Assembly: GCA_025933895.1 (NCBI GenBank)
Contig: JAICZB010000156.1
Coordinates: 1 to 6,239, forward strand
Origin: Thermoleophilia bacterium
Lineage (GTDB): Bacteria > Actinomycetota > Thermoleophilia > Gaiellales > Gaiellaceae
DNA length: 6,239 bases
Direction of reading: 5' to 3'
Shown: in pieces, positions 5,625-6,239 of the stretch
Numbering within the stretch: the first letter of the stretch is position 1
Layout: each line of letters starts with the position of its first letter
The notes under the pieces: generated by a model
The model's database searches: none
What the model was told of the DNA's origin: nothing
What the model saw: the letters and a program-made list of their open reading frames with translations, nothing else
Position numbers and translations under genes: made by a program

Positions 5625-6094
5625 TGCCGCGTCGTGCCGAAGTCCAGGTCCGTGCGGTCGAGCCCGACGCCGTGTACGGCTCGCCGCTCGTCACGCAGGT
5701 GATCAACAAGGTGATGCTCGACGGCAAGAAGTCGATCGCCGAGCACATCGTCTACGGCGCACTCGAGACCGTCGGGACGAAGACCGGCCGCCCGCCGGTC
5801 GAGGTGCTCGAGCAGGCCGTGAAGACGGTCACGCCGGTGCTCGAGGTGCGCAGCCGCCGGGTCGGCGGCGCGAACTACCAGGTGCCGGTCGAGGTGCCGC
5901 AGCGGCGCGCCCGCACCCTCGCGGTGCGCTGGCTCGTGACGTATGCGCGCGAGCGCCGCGAGAAGGGCATGGGGGACAAGCTCGCCAACGAGATTCTCGA
6001 CGCGCTGAACCAGCAGGGCGGCGCGTTCAAGCGAAAGGACGACGTCTACCGGATGGCGCAGGCCAACAAGGCCTTCGCGCACTATCGCTGGTAG
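5624..6094 (+). CDS. rpsG: 30S ribosomal protein S7
   Basis: S7 is the primary protein that nucleates assembly of the 30S head by binding the 3' major domain of 16S rRNA, and it lies near the exit-site tRNA. The product is 156 residues, the usual bacterial length. The N-terminus MPRRAEVQVRAVEPDAVYGS, the LVTQVINKVMLDGKKSIAEH block, VGGANYQVPVEV (about 83-94) and the C-terminal KRKDDVYRMAQANKAFAHYRW are all typical. ATG at 5624 shares its A with the rpsL stop (TGATG). A GAGG at 5614-5617, within rpsL, is six bases upstream. This arrangement implies translational coupling and leaves no room for the intercistronic S7-binding site known from the E. coli str operon. Confidence 0.98.
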   Translation: MPRRAEVQVRAVEPDAVYGSPLVTQVINKVMLDGKKSIAEHIVYGALETVGTKTGRPPVEVLEQAVKTVTPVLEVRSRRVGGANYQVPVEVPQRRARTLAVRWLVTYARERREKGMGDKLANEILDALNQQGGAFKRKDDVYRMAQANKAFAHYRW

Positions 6095-6114
6095 GACGGA
6101 GCAGGAAGGAACAC

Positions 6115-6239
6115 TTGAGCACCAAGATGACAGAACAGGCCGTCGCGCTCGACCGCGTCCGGAACATCGGGATCATGGCCCACATCGACGCGGGCAAGAC
6201 GACGACGACCGAGCGGATCCTCTACTACACCGGCCGCAC
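6115..6239 (+). CDS. fusA: Elongation factor G, N-terminal fragment (3' end outside window)
   Basis: EF-G is the GTPase that drives translocation of tRNA and mRNA through the ribosome and, with RRF, ribosome recycling. Only 41 complete codons are present. They contain the G1 P-loop AHIDAGKTTTTERILYYTGR, preceded by RNIGIM, both diagnostic of EF-G rather than EF-Tu. TTG at 6115 is chosen because AGGAAGGA (6103-6110) ends four bases before it. An in-frame ATG at 6127 would be too far from that site and would drop four residues. The gene follows rpsG by 20 bases, completing the usual rpsL-rpsG-fusA order; tuf would be expected next. Confidence 0.97.
   Translation, partial: MSTKMTEQAVALDRVRNIGIMAHIDAGKTTTTERILYYTGR

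Noticed and set aside
1..6239. CRISPR arrays, tRNA or rRNA genes, insertion sequences, toxin-antitoxin or phage-defence genes
   Set aside because: Nothing in the window shows regularly spaced repeats, tRNA-like folds, terminal inverted repeats or proteins of those families.

Overview
The window is chromosomal core DNA of a high-GC bacterium. It begins inside rpoC and ends inside fusA, with rpsL and rpsG between. High GC, TTG and GTG starts, the S12, S7 and beta-prime sequences and the lack of the large proteobacterial insert in the beta-prime trigger loop all suit Actinomycetota. A deep-branching lineage such as Thermoleophilia is my best guess, but it is unproven.

Layout. Positions 1-1416 hold the C-terminal third of RNA polymerase beta-prime, closed by a strong hairpin at 1437-1465. 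A 3.6-kb three-gene block follows. First is a secreted protein of unknown role (1485-3248), with a barrel-like N-terminal module and a SurA/parvulin-like C-terminal module. Second is a small left-handed beta-helix acyltransferase (3279-3797). Third, on the opposite strand, is a membrane-anchored GAF-GGDEF diguanylate cyclase (3915-5063). The last two genes converge on a gap with two hairpins, one next to each stop codon. The diguanylate cyclase and rpsL diverge from a 189-bp region that holds a 14-bp palindrome, a 20-bp-spaced direct repeat, a plausible sigma70-type promoter and a long leader hairpin. The str operon follows: rpsL (5253-5624), rpsG (5624-6094, overlapping rpsL by one base) and the start of fusA (6115 onward).

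The core genes serve transcription and translation. The three middle genes have no evident part in either and look like an accessory insertion between rpoC and the str operon. A cell-envelope role for the first two (secreted protein, acyltransferase) and a signalling role for the third are inferences.

The most notable points are Arg at position 43 of ribosomal protein S12, where Lys is usual and where K43R is the classic streptomycin-resistance change; the structured rpsL leader and upstream repeats; and the unusual secreted protein. I see no tRNA, rRNA, CRISPR array, insertion sequence or other mobile element.
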